Origin: Cryptomeria japonica
Lineage: Eukaryota > Streptophyta > Pinopsida > Cupressales > Cupressaceae
Assembly (NCBI RefSeq): GCF_030272615.1
Contig: NC_081406.1
Coordinates: 266,648,192-266,712,191, forward strand
Direction: 5' to 3'
DNA length: 64,000 nt
Below are positions 1 through 12,267 of the stretch, one piece after another. Numbering within the stretch: the stretch's first letter is position 1; every line of letters begins with the position of its first letter. The notes below the pieces were generated by a model that was not told the DNA's origin, did not search any database, and saw nothing but the letters and a program-made list of their open reading frames with translations. Position numbers and translations under genes: made by a program.

Positions 1-3000
1 TAATCATGCACCATAGATTTACTTAATCTTATCACCTAAGATTCAAGCAACCACCACTATCCTTTCTATTATTCACTCCATAGGACAACACAACAAGATA
101 CCAACTCTCAATGAAAATGCAACACATAAGTATATAAGATATTTCTTTTCATTTCCACATAGAACTCATATATCCATATTGCATAATGAACAACTGATAC
201 ATCAAGGAATATTCAAGGAACATTTCTCCTACTCATTACATAAAGCCCTATTACAATTTCATTTACAAGTATGTAGAGATACCTAACTCAAAGATACATA
301 ATCTCTTTTACATATACAAATCATCATGATACAATGTCTTATTTTCCATGAACATAGAAATCAGCTCCGAAGAATAATCACATGAAGAATCCAATCCACA
401 CATGCTAACATCCAAGAAGAATATCCCAATGGAAGAAGGCATCAATCACCCGACCATGTGGAACCAAATAGGAACCACCCCCCATGCTAGGAGATGACAA
501 AGGTTCCAACTCCCACTCAAGACCTAAGTTGACACCTAATGACCAAAGGATATATCAAGACAACACAAGACTACAACATAGGAAATATAACATCAAATAC
601 ATCACATGACTAAATCAAAGAAAATAACCTCTAGAGGAAAAATCAACAAATCAAGGCATATGGAAAATGGATACATGTGGGGTAGAGTGTCATCACATTC
701 TAACCTCATGTGGCATCCGTCTCCATCTTGGAGTCACGTGATCAAGGGAGATCGGGTATATCGCTCCAACGGTCTTCCCAATCTAGGATCCCAAAACCAC
801 CTCCTTGGATCCGTCCAATTGGGGTATACAATATCATGTAATTTATCTTGATTAGGCATAATCCTAAATACCCATCCCACTAATCAATTATTATTATTTT
901 ATCTTTCAATTATACCATCAACTCTTCATGTGGTTCCATAGGTTTAGACCCCCTTCCTAGAGATCTAGTACTCACAACCTAGGTCCAACACATGCAAGAG
1001 TCCACTCCCCCAACCATGAAATAAGGTCATAGGGTAAATACACATCCATAAAATATAAATAAAAATCATGAAGGATGAAAAGTGATATAAGAACAGATAC
1101 AAAAATCTGAGCACAAACTGAGCAAAGAGTACTCATATACCATACTCAAATAAAGAAGCCTTCACCAAATAATCATAAAGGAAAAGCCCATCATGAATGC
1201 AATCCATCAAAGATATCAAAATCACATAAACTACTCAATAGTTAGGCATAACACATCCCACTGGATCCATAGAATCAATCCCTCAACAATGAGGCATTCT
1301 CCCTCTCGTCGGAGCCACTTATCACATATGAAACACCTCAACGGTAAGGCATGAAACCTCTTACCAGAGCACATGAAACAACATAAAGGATAAAAATGCA
1401 TCAAATGCAACTCTAAAAATGTCAACACTGACTGCAAAAGCCTTTGGAGAAATCACAAACTCATCAAGACACAAATCCGGGCTCAAAACTGACTTTTAGG
1501 ACCCCCAGAGTAGTCTAGCTCTCCTAGAATGTAGAGCAGTGCTCCTGGAGTGTAGAGTGGTGCCCCTAGTAGATGCAATGTAAAGATGTAAATCGTGCCA
1601 ACTTCAATAATAAACAAAATACTCTTTATTCTTAAATAAACTCATAATTCCTTTAATAAGTCTATTTCATTTCCACTTTTCCTTCCATAGCTTCATTTTG
1701 AAAATTCCATTTTATATCATAATAAACACGGAATTTCTATAAAAGATAAAGATTCTTCATTCAATAAATCGATATAAGTAGTATCTCAATCATACAATAC
1801 TTAGGCATTTCAAGTTGTCGTAAGTTCAATAACAAAATAATACAAGTAAAGGGTGAGATGTGCCCTTTGATCTGCAACCTAAGCTATCTTCAATGCAATA
1901 TTTAGCATGAAGACAAGAACAAGATTCATACGCTTTTTTCGCCCAACCTTGAAGCTTACACTTCCCCGGAATTCTTAGTCAATCAAGAATACCTGACCCT
2001 GCACAAATTGCTTAGAAAAATAATTTGAAAGACAAGATGGAATCTGGTGTGTGCCTAGATGATACATGCATTTTCATTTTTCTAATTCCATTAAGAAACA
2101 AGCAAGATCAATCAAGGATGTGGTAGAGTGGATAAATAAAATAATTCCATCCATTTCAATGGTTATTCAATTGATTACTCGGTCAAGTATAATGCCATGC
2201 ATAGCAAATAATATAGTTTGGAAAAAGCAAACTCTCTCTCTATAATCGACATTCGGCACCCATCCTGGAAGGTAACTTTCCACAAACACAAGCCTATCTA
2301 GCTTTGTTCATATAATTCCAAAATAAATATACACAGAAGGAAATCTTTCGCTTCTCAATTCTAGCCTTCTATTTCTTGCAAGATAAAAATACAGTGATAA
2401 AGAAGACAATCTTTCGTTGAGTAGAAATAGAAATAATCAATCTTTTGTTACAACCAATCCTATCTGATAGGAAGCAATCTTTCATGATATTTAAAGACAA
2501 GAATTAAATATTAAGAAGGTGTAACATATGTATGTATCTTTACATAAATATTGAATAAAAATGAATACACATTCTGTTATTTAATTATTAAAAATATTTA
2601 AATAGTGTAATTATTAGCTTGCATTCCATTTCTTATGGGTTAGAATTTTTCATGTTTATATCATCTAGGTTCTCTAGCTTTTCAGGTGTTTTGGTTCATA
2701 TACCTCTTTTCTCGAATAACATATTTAGTTTAACACTAATATGTGTCTTTTCATCATTGAAGAACTCAACTAACTGATTTTACTAATTTTCCATAACAAC
2801 AATCTAACATGATGAAAATTCATAAAGCACCTATCTATTTGACTTTTCAAAGGAGACACCTAATAATCATCTTTACTTTTCATGCAAGGATCAAATTCAG
2901 AAGTGTAAGTCTTTTCTTCATGAATTCAAAATAAGTTTCAATATTTAATAATTCGTTATCCTAGTATTTCATCTTTTTTGTGATTCAAATTTCAAAGTTT

Positions 3001-6000
3001 CTCTCTCTATCCTCTTACTCCGTTTCTAGAGGGTTTGGTGATCTAATTTTTTAGAGCTTCACTAAGTTTATCAACAAAATTTAAGAAAATCTTTCATTAT
3101 TGCATCTATATTTACATGAATGCAATTTAAAGAAAATAAAGAAATGGTTCATATAATTATTCTAATTTCTTCATTAGAATATTGTATAAATCTAAAAATA
3201 GAACATTCTTTTATCTTTTAGATCTCTATATCAAAATATGCTAGATTAGAGCCTACCTCAGGAAATGCGACCCAAGTCTGTTACGGTCACAGATAACTTT
3301 AAACTATCTGCAATTCATCCTGATTCCAATTCTTTTCTCCTTTGAGCTATACTAGCTCACGAGCTCTCTCTACTCTATTTTTCCATTTTCCATTCTTAGA
3401 TCTTATCTTTTCTATATTCTACAAAATTTCTCTCTTTCTCACAATAGTGTCTTCTCTCCCTTCTATTCTCTAATAATAATAAAACAAACTAATGCTTGTT
3501 CAAGAGCCTAACTCTTAAATTTGACGCTACATCGAAGATGACCATAACCAAACCTCTACACCTAATCGTCATTCTCCTAAATATCGAATTCCTATTCTCT
3601 TCTACCTTCCATTCTTTATTCCTTTGTTGCATCCATGTCTCCAATTGTTGATTCTTCTACTAATTCTATCCTCTATAACCTCACTGTCCTTTTCTTCCTA
3701 AACTTTCCTCTCTATTCTTTCCGCTCTTCTCTTGTCATTCTTCTTATGTTCTCCCTCGAGCCTTCACTATTATTTATACTGTTCTCATTCTAAATTGGTT
3801 GCTAAAACCTTGGCTTTAACTTATCCATGACATTGACACCTCTGATAAATATTCAAGGTTCTCCTAGTTCTAATGACTTAGAACTCTATTGGTTTGCATA
3901 CTTGTCAACTAGGCTTGCTTCTATAGTTGACAGATCTTGAACACCTATGCTCCATGTCTAATCTTTTCCTTAACTTAGCTAGAGTTCTGTTTAACAACAA
4001 AGCATGATATAATTGTAGATCTTCCTACCTATCGGGTTATATGCCCTTGTTTCCACGTCTCCTGGTCCATTGGTCATCGTCTGTTGTTTATTGCAGTGGT
4101 GTAGTGCTAATTCAGTCACCTCCTACCATGGATCGTGGGAGAGTTAAGTCGACTTCTGCTACATTGAGGATCGGGGAGTATGGCCAAGCTGACCAGAGCA
4201 ACTCGACTATCAACTTGCCTAATAGTCGATATCCTTAAGCAAACCCGCCACCTTTTTCTATTTGATGCATAAATATGTTTAATAAAAACAATATTATATA
4301 TAATAATATATATAATACACGGCTTTATTACATGTTATATTAAAAAGAAAATCTAGTTAATTAGGTTATATAATATTTTAATTTTAGATATATTAAACAA
4401 CCGATTTATTATATCTAATGTCAAAAGTATATTAAATATAATATATATATGATTCTAAATTATATACATACATATTCAAAAACATAATATTTTGAATTGA
4501 AAAGATTATCTAATGATAGTTTAATATCACGTTAAACATTATTTTAAAGTAACTACACATAATTAAAAGTCACCTTCGTGTATATATATATAATCAAGTC
4601 GCAATTATCCAACTAACATGCATAAGAATTCAATATAATTGTAAACACATCAATCATTAATTAAATTACATTTGCATTTTCTTATGCTAGAGACATTAAA
4701 TCATCCTTATAAAGAACATTAATTCGTTAAATTACGTAAGTTTTCTTTCAAAATATCAAACTAATTTTCACCTTTATAGATGAAATAAATTTAACAATTA
4801 CCATTTACTCATAACATTTCATTAATTAAAAATCATGCATCGATTAAATCACAATTGCACAAACACAATTTTTCTACTATGGTGTGTGAGAGATTCCATC
4901 TATTCTAACGAAATCCAGGAGCTAAGACAACTCTACCTAAACCATGTTCTCACCTTCATCTGCGTTCACCTTTTCCTGCATTCACTTGCACTCAGTTGCT
5001 CGTTAGCAATGATGATCCCAATTTTACAATAAAAATTGTTACCGATCATTCAATTGTATACAAATCATTTCAGTGCATTCGATCTCCTATCTTATTTCAT
5101 TATCAGTTCCATTTTCATTTCATTTCAATTTCATTTGAAAAATAAACATTATTTTCCTAATTAAATAATTATGGAAAAATAGGGTTCGTGACATGCAATG
5201 GAATTTTTGGTAAGTGCAATAGTGTTTTTGATCCATTCCCCAATGTTCTAGGTTCATTTGATAGCTCTATCAGTTTATCACCTAGCTTTCTGGGTTTTGG
5301 ACTTAGCTTGTACATAATAATAAAAATTATATTACACAAGCGAAATTAAAACATTTAAACATCAACATACCTCCAAATATACTCTTGCAACACATCCATT
5401 CCACATCACCCCTGGATTCCAGAATAACGCTTTCGGGATGCAGAATAGCGCTCCTGGTACATCTAGTGGCATTTTTTATTATTTTGGCAGCTCTTTCATG
5501 AAATGAGTAAGAATTGTAGTATAAACTACTCAATTGGATAGGGCACTTGCCCAAATAAGAAAAGGGGTCAAAATCGACACCCATGACCAACTCAGAGGGC
5601 CCGATAGATGCAAAAGTCCCTAAAGAATAACAAGATTGCAATGTTACATACACAAGGAAAGAGAATGGTGAACAAAAATTTCTCCCACAGAGCTTAGATT
5701 GATATCTACAACACAACATGAGGGGTAGATAAACAAATCAATAAAATAACATCAAAATAATATCAAACAAGCATAAGGAAGTCAAAACACAATAATAGGT
5801 ACTCTCTAAAGGTCTACTCTCAAAAAAAGCAAGTCATAAAGAGTGAAAAATACACCCAAGAAGCTTCAACACATAGAGATTCTAACTAATACGAAGGGGG
5901 AAATCAAGATACACAAATAGGGATGACATAAACTTCAAAGTAGTACAAACAACATCATCAAAACTCAAAAATAAGAAAACATACAATTCACAGAGAATAC

Positions 6001-8116
6001 ACAGGATGCACCCCACGAAATCCAATTATCTCAAATCTAAAAATTACCACACTCTGCACTTCCCTTCCCAAATTATTTCAATATCAAATTAAAAATCTTC
6101 CATATAATTTCATGATCTCCCAAAACAAATTCCACAATAACTAGAAATCAATTTGCATAGGCACAAAGAGAACAATCTTTCCAGAAAATAAAAAATTCAA
6201 AAGAAGAATCACACCAACCTACAAATGCAATTCCAAGGGATGAAGAATATGAAGATGAGAAATCCACAACAATCCTCAATCCTCAAGCCAAATCTTCAAT
6301 AGAAATTTCAAAATCAAAACCAAAATCTGCCAAAAGAACAACTCGACAACCATTCCAGAAAACCAAATAAATATGAAAAACCATTCAAAACATCGGTCAA
6401 TCAAAATATTTCATTATACTATATATTATACCTACCTTTGCATAGTTAAATGAAGGTATTTAATAAATATATTTTATTTACTTACCTTTTCACCCAACCA
6501 ATCAAATAAATGGGTAGGAAATAAATATTTCAAATGTAATTGCCGACAATATTCAATTTATATAAACATATTAATAATAATACTCTACCCAATAAAAGTA
6601 ATTTAATAAATTAAATAGATAAGACCTTAAAAATAGGTCCCTATATTAAAATATAAAATCTAATCACAAAAATTAGTAAATAATATTAATAAAGTCAATA
6701 AATCAAATCCAAAAATAATAATAAATTAAATAAATCATTACAACAATAAATAGAAGAAAACATTCAACAATAAAACAATATAAATAAATAATAAATCAAT
6801 TTAAAGGTTAATCATAAGACAATAAATAAACCCTTAATGTAATTAAATCCCATCAATAATCAATTTCAATAAATAGACCATTAATAAATAATTAAATGAT
6901 TAATAATTCAAAAATACACAGTAATTAAATTAATTAATGACCCAATAAGTAAATTACTCCAAATTGGTTTAAATAAAATCTCACAATAAAATCATTATCT
7001 AAGGTAATCAACTAAATATCCATAATCAACTAATTAGACAATAACTGCAAAACTCAAATAAATAAACATAGACTCTAATCATCTTATGCCAAAGGGGACG
7101 ACATAAAGGAAGACTCTTACCACAACTTGTGTCATGGCACAACCGACAAGGTACTCATCTTAGACCTAGAGTGTGTGAGGGAAACTATGTCATCTCTGAC
7201 AACTTGCCATTCAGATAAAGACACGCTCAGACCTATGAAGCCAGGTAGAGTCTATGTATGATACTTGCAAACCTGCATCAAAGACCAACACAACATATAC
7301 ATCATAATAAACACACAAGTGATAGAGAGTCACGACGACATATCCCCCTTGCAATGAGTTATATGGCATTGTCTCTACTCACGAAGACAATGAGCTAATG
7401 ACCTTGACCTAACATGTCTTTCTTAGGCATCAGTAGCAAAGCCCATTCGAGCTATTGACCCTAATCCAGTTGACTAAGTAACACATTATCCTTTGGCTCT
7501 CGAGCTTGAGATAGCAGATTCATCTAGAGCGGATTAAACCCCAGTCCGAGTTCTCTCCATTCAAGTTACAGTTGAAGAATCTTTTAATTCAGTAGATCCA
7601 TGTTGCAGTAGTCTATTCCATCTAGTGGCTTCACCCATAGGAAATAAACATGAGTCGATTCCCGTCTGGTAGTTTCTTTTCTCTCGGCAAGAAGGAGGCA
7701 AGACAATTTGTTCCCATCCATCCATCAGGGTCCTTATATAATATCAAAACATCGCATAGAATCAACATCATGAAATAGGGTTAGTATCATCATAAATCAT
7801 ATAATCCAAGTAAGAAATTATCACATATAAATTCATGAATCATATAAATCCATCCATCCAAGTGATACTAAGTGCCAACATCCATAAGAATCATCAAATA
7901 CCACATATCATATAATAGGTCTCGCAACATCAATCACATAAATCTCCAAAACATGATGAGTCATATTGAGTAATCATAAACCCACATAAGTCCTATCATC
8001 TATGATATCATCTAAGATAGCAAAAGAGTCATAAATAACCAACCAAATGTCCATCATAAGTCTAAACAAGTCTTTCTGAACCCAAATCAAAATGCAAGTC
8101 TAGGAGGGGCACTACA
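1..8116 (-). repeat. Left LTR of the LARD-like element (3' LTR on minus strand)
   Basis: This LTR is truncated by the window edge. About 870 bases present in the right copy (23196-24062) would lie off-window. After removing the 3615-bp insertion at 1579-5193 and its duplicated target, about 4.5 kb remain, so the whole LTR would be about 5.4 kb. The minus-strand start TGTAGTGCCCC at 8116 and the end GGACATTACA, seen in the right copy, form the usual short inverted termini. Positions 5600-8116 have no counterpart in the right copy, which breaks off first. No reading frame here has family support. Confidence 0.7.
1579..5193. mobile_element. 3.6 kb TG...CA insertion, probable solo LTR
   Basis: The insertion is bounded by the 5-bp target duplication TGCAA (1574-1578 and 5194-5198). 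It begins TGTAAAGATG and ends CGTGACA. The homologous site in the other LTR copy (about 25635-25645) lacks it, giving an empty-site comparison. Read on the minus strand it starts TGTCACGAACC, a common form of plant LTR start, so minus orientation is likely but unproven. I see no primer site, polypurine tract, internal direct repeat or coding sequence; the small frames at 4041-4238 and 4835-5032 are not convincing. It could be a solo LTR or a non-autonomous element. Confidence 0.7.
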
Positions 8117-8130
8117 CCCTCCCCCTCTTA
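8117..8130 (-). other. Polypurine tract of the LARD-like element
   Basis: The plus strand reads CCCTCCCCCTCTTA, i.e. TAAGAGGGGGAGGG on the minus strand, immediately before the LTR start TGTAGTGCCCC. This is the plus-strand priming site expected next to the 3' LTR. The LINE-A insertion begins almost directly after it. Confidence 0.7.
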
Positions 8131-8133
8131 GGC

Positions 8134-8655
8134 TTGAGTTACTCCTGGAAGTTGCCAAGAGTTAAGTTGAAAACATACAGAGTCAATGGATTTGAATTTT
8201 TACAGATTCAAGAGGAAGAGAATGTAAGCATAGAAGAAATTATTGAAGAGGGTGATATTGGTGACATAAATGAATCACAACATGAGGCTCTAAAAGATAC
8301 AAAAAATGAAAGTAATAAAGTGTGTCCAAAGGACTTTGAAGGTCCAGAAGTTATCTTTGAAAAAAAGACCAAGATCGGATCACCTCAGGTTAACCTTAAC
8401 TCTCTATTTCAAAGTGTTGGCACTGAATCACCCACCTTTTCTCAGAGAATAGGAGAACCTTGGAATAATAAGAAATCTGCATATAAATATGAAGATGATG
8501 AAGAGATAATAGGAGTGGGTAAAAAGAAAAATAAGAAGACAGGTTGTTCTAATGGGGTTAAAACTAGAACCGGGTCTAAGGCGGATATTGGTCTTTCCAA
8601 ATCCCCGCAGGGACGTAAAACCATGAAGTGGCATAGGGACCAGGAGAGAAAATAA
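8134..8655 (+). pseudogene. LINE-A ORF1 remnant (C-terminal part, tentative)
   Basis: This open frame of 173 codons is rich in acidic and lysine residues. It ends 56 bases before the ORF2 start at 8712, the spacing expected between ORF1 and ORF2 of an L1-type element. No CCHC knuckle or RNA-recognition motif is visible. The start of the frame coincides with the element's apparent 5' truncation, so the ATG is probably not native. Its assignment rests on position, not on a recognised domain. The upstream sequence is the LARD LTR and polypurine tract. Confidence 0.4.
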
Positions 8656-8711
8656 AACATAGCTGATGGAAGGCAACGAACCATTCAGGAATCCTGCTCC
8701 CAGGTTTCCAA

Positions 8712-9579
8712 ATGAAGGTAATTTCCTAGAACATATGAGGCCTAAATGGTCTCCATAAATAGGATGTATTAAGGAATTTTATCAGAGATCATAAGCCAAA
8801 CATCATCCTGGTTCAGGAAACTAAAATGAGTAAGGAAAAAGTTGAAAAATTAAAATTCTTTAAACAGGGGGGTGTTTGTGGTAGTAGTTCGAATGGGGCG
8901 TCAGGTGGGGTGGCCATATTTTGGAATAAGAAAACTATTTATGAAGATTTGATTGATGAAGATGGTAATATCATTTCTATGAGAGTTAAATGTATAGCTG
9001 AAGGACAAGAATGGGTGGTTAGCAACATTTATGCTCCAAATTCTAAAGCTGCTAGGAGTCAGTTTTGGGACAAATTCAGCAGAAAAGGGGGTTTTTTTCT
9101 CAGGAGAGTTGACTGTTGATGGGATATTTCAACACCCCTTTGCAAGAAATTGACAAATTTGAAGGAACTCAAGCTCAACTGGATAGCAGGATTGACCTTA
9201 TGGACTTCATCAATGATAATGCCCTGATTGATGTTGATCTTTCTGGAGCTTCCTACACTTGGTCTAACCAAAGGGATGAAGGAGATCTTATTCAGGTAAG
9301 GTTTGATAGATCCCTTATCACTCTTGAATGGGTCCTTAAGTATATATGCTCTTTGTCTGTTATTAACAGAATAGGATCATATCGTTATCCCATTTATTTT
9401 GTTGCTGATTATATTAAGGGCAAACACTGTTTTCCATTCCGGTTTGAAAAAATGTGGATTTCACACCCTTCCTTGGAAAATTCCATTGCCAAATGGTGGA
9501 ATATTAATGTGGATGGTTCCGCTATGTTCAAAGTTGCTAAAAATTTAAGAAACACCAAATATAACATTAAGATCTGGAA
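8712..9579 (+). pseudogene. LINE-A ORF2, AP endonuclease domain (broken)
   Basis: From the ATG at 8712 the frame reads MKVIS-stop-NI-stop-GLNG, matching the usual start MKVISWNIRGLNG of plant LINE ORF2; W and R codons have become TAG and TGA. The endonuclease motif QETK follows, then SNIYAPN. A frameshift near 9075-9115 moves the reading to a second frame with YFNTPLQEIDKF and SYTWSNQR. Two catalytic motifs look damaged: GDFN reads GYFN and SDH reads SYR. In an intact element this domain nicks target DNA to prime reverse transcription. The segment stops at the LINE-B insertion; the last 17 bases (9563-9579) are the duplicated target. Confidence 0.85.
9563..9579. repeat. 17-bp target-site duplication, left copy (LINE-B)
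   Basis: AACATTAAGATCTGGAA matches 14183-14199 with one difference (G to A). It is in frame in LINE-A ORF2, so removing LINE-B joins NIKIW directly to NKKVLGDIF. Confidence 0.9.
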
Positions 9580-12028
9580 TTTCAATATTAATGGGTCCCA
9601 TATCTGGAATCGCGCCTCTAAGTGTAAAGACAACATAGCTAAAGGGGTTAAATGGAGAGTTGGCAATGGTAGGAAAGTTAGATTCTGGGAGGATCCCTGG
9701 CTTTTTGATAAGTCTCTAATTCACATCTTTGAATGGGCCCCTTTTTCTTCCCCCTATATTAGAGTCTTTGGCTCCTTGGTTGAGGGGTACTGAATAGGTG
9801 ACAAATGGCAGAACATTGAAAGTATTCACCCTGACCTAATCAATCTTAATAATCATCTTTATTCTGCTTGGCTGAACAAAGAGGAAGATTTTTGGTATTT
9901 TGGATATGTTGACATGGTTTTGTCATTGATGTCAACACTTATCAACTCTGGTCAAGCCTACTGGACTTGGAGATTTGGCAATGTTCACCAACAGGCAAGT
10001 GACTTTATGCACAGTCACTAGTATCTTATTCACCGACACTTGGAATGACATGGAAAATACTTGGTTATGTCGAAGACATCATTTGGACACTTTGTCTTGG
10101 ATATTTGTTCATTGGTATATTCGTGTTTGCATATTTGTTGTTACCGGCAAATAGGTCTAGGATAAACATTGACAGGCTTATCTATTCCAAATCAGCACAT
10201 CACGTTATGGAGATGATTTATTATTATTGTAAATGCATTGAGCTGACATCATGCATCAGATATTGCATTGGTTATTGATTTACTTGTAAATTGTTTTATT
10301 GTAATATCTTTTGTAAAGCCGACCTATACATTTTGTTCCTAGGCTTTGGTATATATGTAAGATCTTATTTGTAAGATCGATATGCGATTGGGAAAAAATA
10401 TTTGTAATAAGGTATATGCGAGAATAAGCAGAGCAATACACACAAACATCATTTGAACGTTGAAGGAAGGTTTTTGTGAAGACATATCAGAACTACATCG
10501 GTACTAAATCCAGCATATGAAGATGCTATATTGAGCAGTACATCATTATTGGATTTAACCATCCAATTGTAGTTAGTGTGACTCCCATTTGTGTTTGAGT
10601 AGTGAGCTCTAGGTGCTTGGTCTTTCTGCATATGCAGACCCCCTATTGTATACACATACTATCTGCAGTAGTATCATTTGATTGTGGGTAAGGTTTCCCA
10701 CTGTGATTTTTTCCCTCACAGGGTTTCCACGTACAAATATTGGTGTTATGTGTTATGGATGATATTGTCTTTCTGTTTCATGCATTAATCTTTACCGGTA
10801 TTGCAATTAACTAATAAACTGTCTACCAACATTAAGTTTGGTTTATCAGTATTAAGCATTAATTTTGGTTAAGTTGTTTTGGTTTGAATTTATTTGACAA
10901 CTGATTCACCCCCCCCTCTCAGTTGTCTCTGGGACCTAACAAAGACTCCCTTATTTGGAAATATGAACCTAAAGGAAACATCATTGTCTCTTTAATGTAT
11001 GGTGTTATTTCCCCTGCCCCCTCAGAGAATCCCTTTTGGTCTAAAGCTTGGATAAAGGGTCTTATCCCTAAAATCAATTTATTCTATTTGACTATTCTTA
11101 AAAATAAAATCTTCACCTTAGATAATCTTAAGGGTAGAGGCTTTTCTTTCCCTAATAGATGTGCCTTATGTCTTGAGGAGGAAGAGTTTGTGGACCATTT
11201 GGCTATCCACTATTCCTTTACTGTTTCAATTTGGGAAAGATTTCTTCAGAATTTTTGCATTGATTGGGTGTTTCCTAACACTATCAGTGAATTGTTCCAT
11301 TCTTGGAGTTACCATTGGTCTAACCCGTTTTTGAGATCTTTGTGGCAGCTATCTATTCTCATAATCTGTAGGGGATTTGGAAAGAAAGGAAAACCTGTAT
11401 CTTTAGGGACACCTCTCTCACCCAGGATGTTGTTTTCTAGAAAATCCAGAGGGCTATTGTGGAGAACATTGGGATCATTGGGGATCCTTGCATTTTTGTC
11501 AACTCCTTGGAAAATCACATTTTAAGTTCCTGGAATATGAAGAGTGTTGGTAGTGCTGATCCCAAACTAAACAAGAGACTTGAAGCCAGATGGCACACTC
11601 CCCCTCATGGTTGGTTCAAAATCAACTTCGATGGAGCTGCCAAAGGCAATCCTAGCCCTACGGGATGTGGTGCAATTATCAGAGATGAAAATGGTAATTG
11701 TAAGGAAATGATTGTTGTTCCTATAGGTTGCCAAACTAATCACAAGGCGGAAGCTATGGCTTCTCTCCAAGGTATTCTTCTAGCCAAAAGATGGAACTGT
11801 CCCTATCTATGGATTGAAGGGGATTCTAACAACATCATCAAATGCCTGAAGGGAACCTCCAAGCCTTTATGGACTATCAAAGACATAATAGATCTCATCA
11901 ACAATTTTGAGAAATGCTTCATATCTCACATTTATCATGAAGCTAATAGATTTTTTGACTGGGCAGCCAATGTGGCGGTCAATAAAAAAAATGGTCACAT
12001 GGCAGGGGGAAGAGGGCCTCCTCGATGA
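9580..12028 (+). pseudogene. LINE-B ORF2 C-terminus: zinc-binding region and RNase H (broken)
   Basis: Codons before 9890 give the post-RT signature VKWRVGNGRKVRFWEDPWL. After the solo LTR the frame resumes at about 10942 (SLIWKYEPKGN) with the cysteine cluster CALCLEEEEFVDH of the zf-RVT type. A frameshift at about 11370 precedes GIWKER. The RNase H domain follows at 11590-12000: FKINFDGAAKGNP, KAEAMASLQG, WIEGDSNNI and FDWAAN, giving the acidic D-E-D-D positions. This domain degrades RNA in the RNA/DNA hybrid. The frame ends at 12028, about 240 bases before the accessory ORF. Reverse transcriptase itself is missing through 5' truncation. Confidence 0.85.
9890..10941 (+). mobile_element. Solo Ty1/copia LTR inside LINE-B
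   Basis: The LTR of 1052 bp closely matches the LTRs of the copia element at 42815-49827, including the TCATTGATGTCAACAC block near its start, the C-run near its end and the terminal CCTAACA. The flanks AAGAT (9885-9889) and AAGAC (10942-10946) are a 5-bp target duplication with one change. Removing it restores the LINE-B reading NKEEDSLIWKYEP. The first bases have decayed (TTTTGG for TGTTGG). No internal region is present, consistent with LTR-LTR recombination. Confidence 0.92.
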
Positions 12029-12267
12029 CGTAAGATCAATCATTTTTAAGGATCGATACAATAGTACCCCAAAGATCTTAAATGGACAAAATAATGATGA
12101 AACAAATTAATAGGAGTGCTATGATTAATTATAATGATGCCAGTACCATTTATTACAAGACACAGGCCACCTTTTCCCATGCTTTTTGGGTATCTATGGT
12201 AGTTTCGAGAAATTTCTTGCCTAAAGTTCTCTGCAACTCTCGGCCTTCTATCCTGAAAAGAGAAAAA

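Noticed and set aside
606-851. Open frame whose translation is largely repeated at 24771-25019
   Set aside because: The similarity reflects the two LTR copies of the LARD-like element. No start, stop or domain conservation beyond DNA identity.
5327-5719. Minus-strand frame of 130 codons
   Set aside because: Lies in the LTR; the corresponding right LTR region (about 25740-26010) does not keep it open, and there is no motif.
10045-10278. 77-codon frame after LINE-B
   Set aside because: Lies wholly inside the solo copia LTR.
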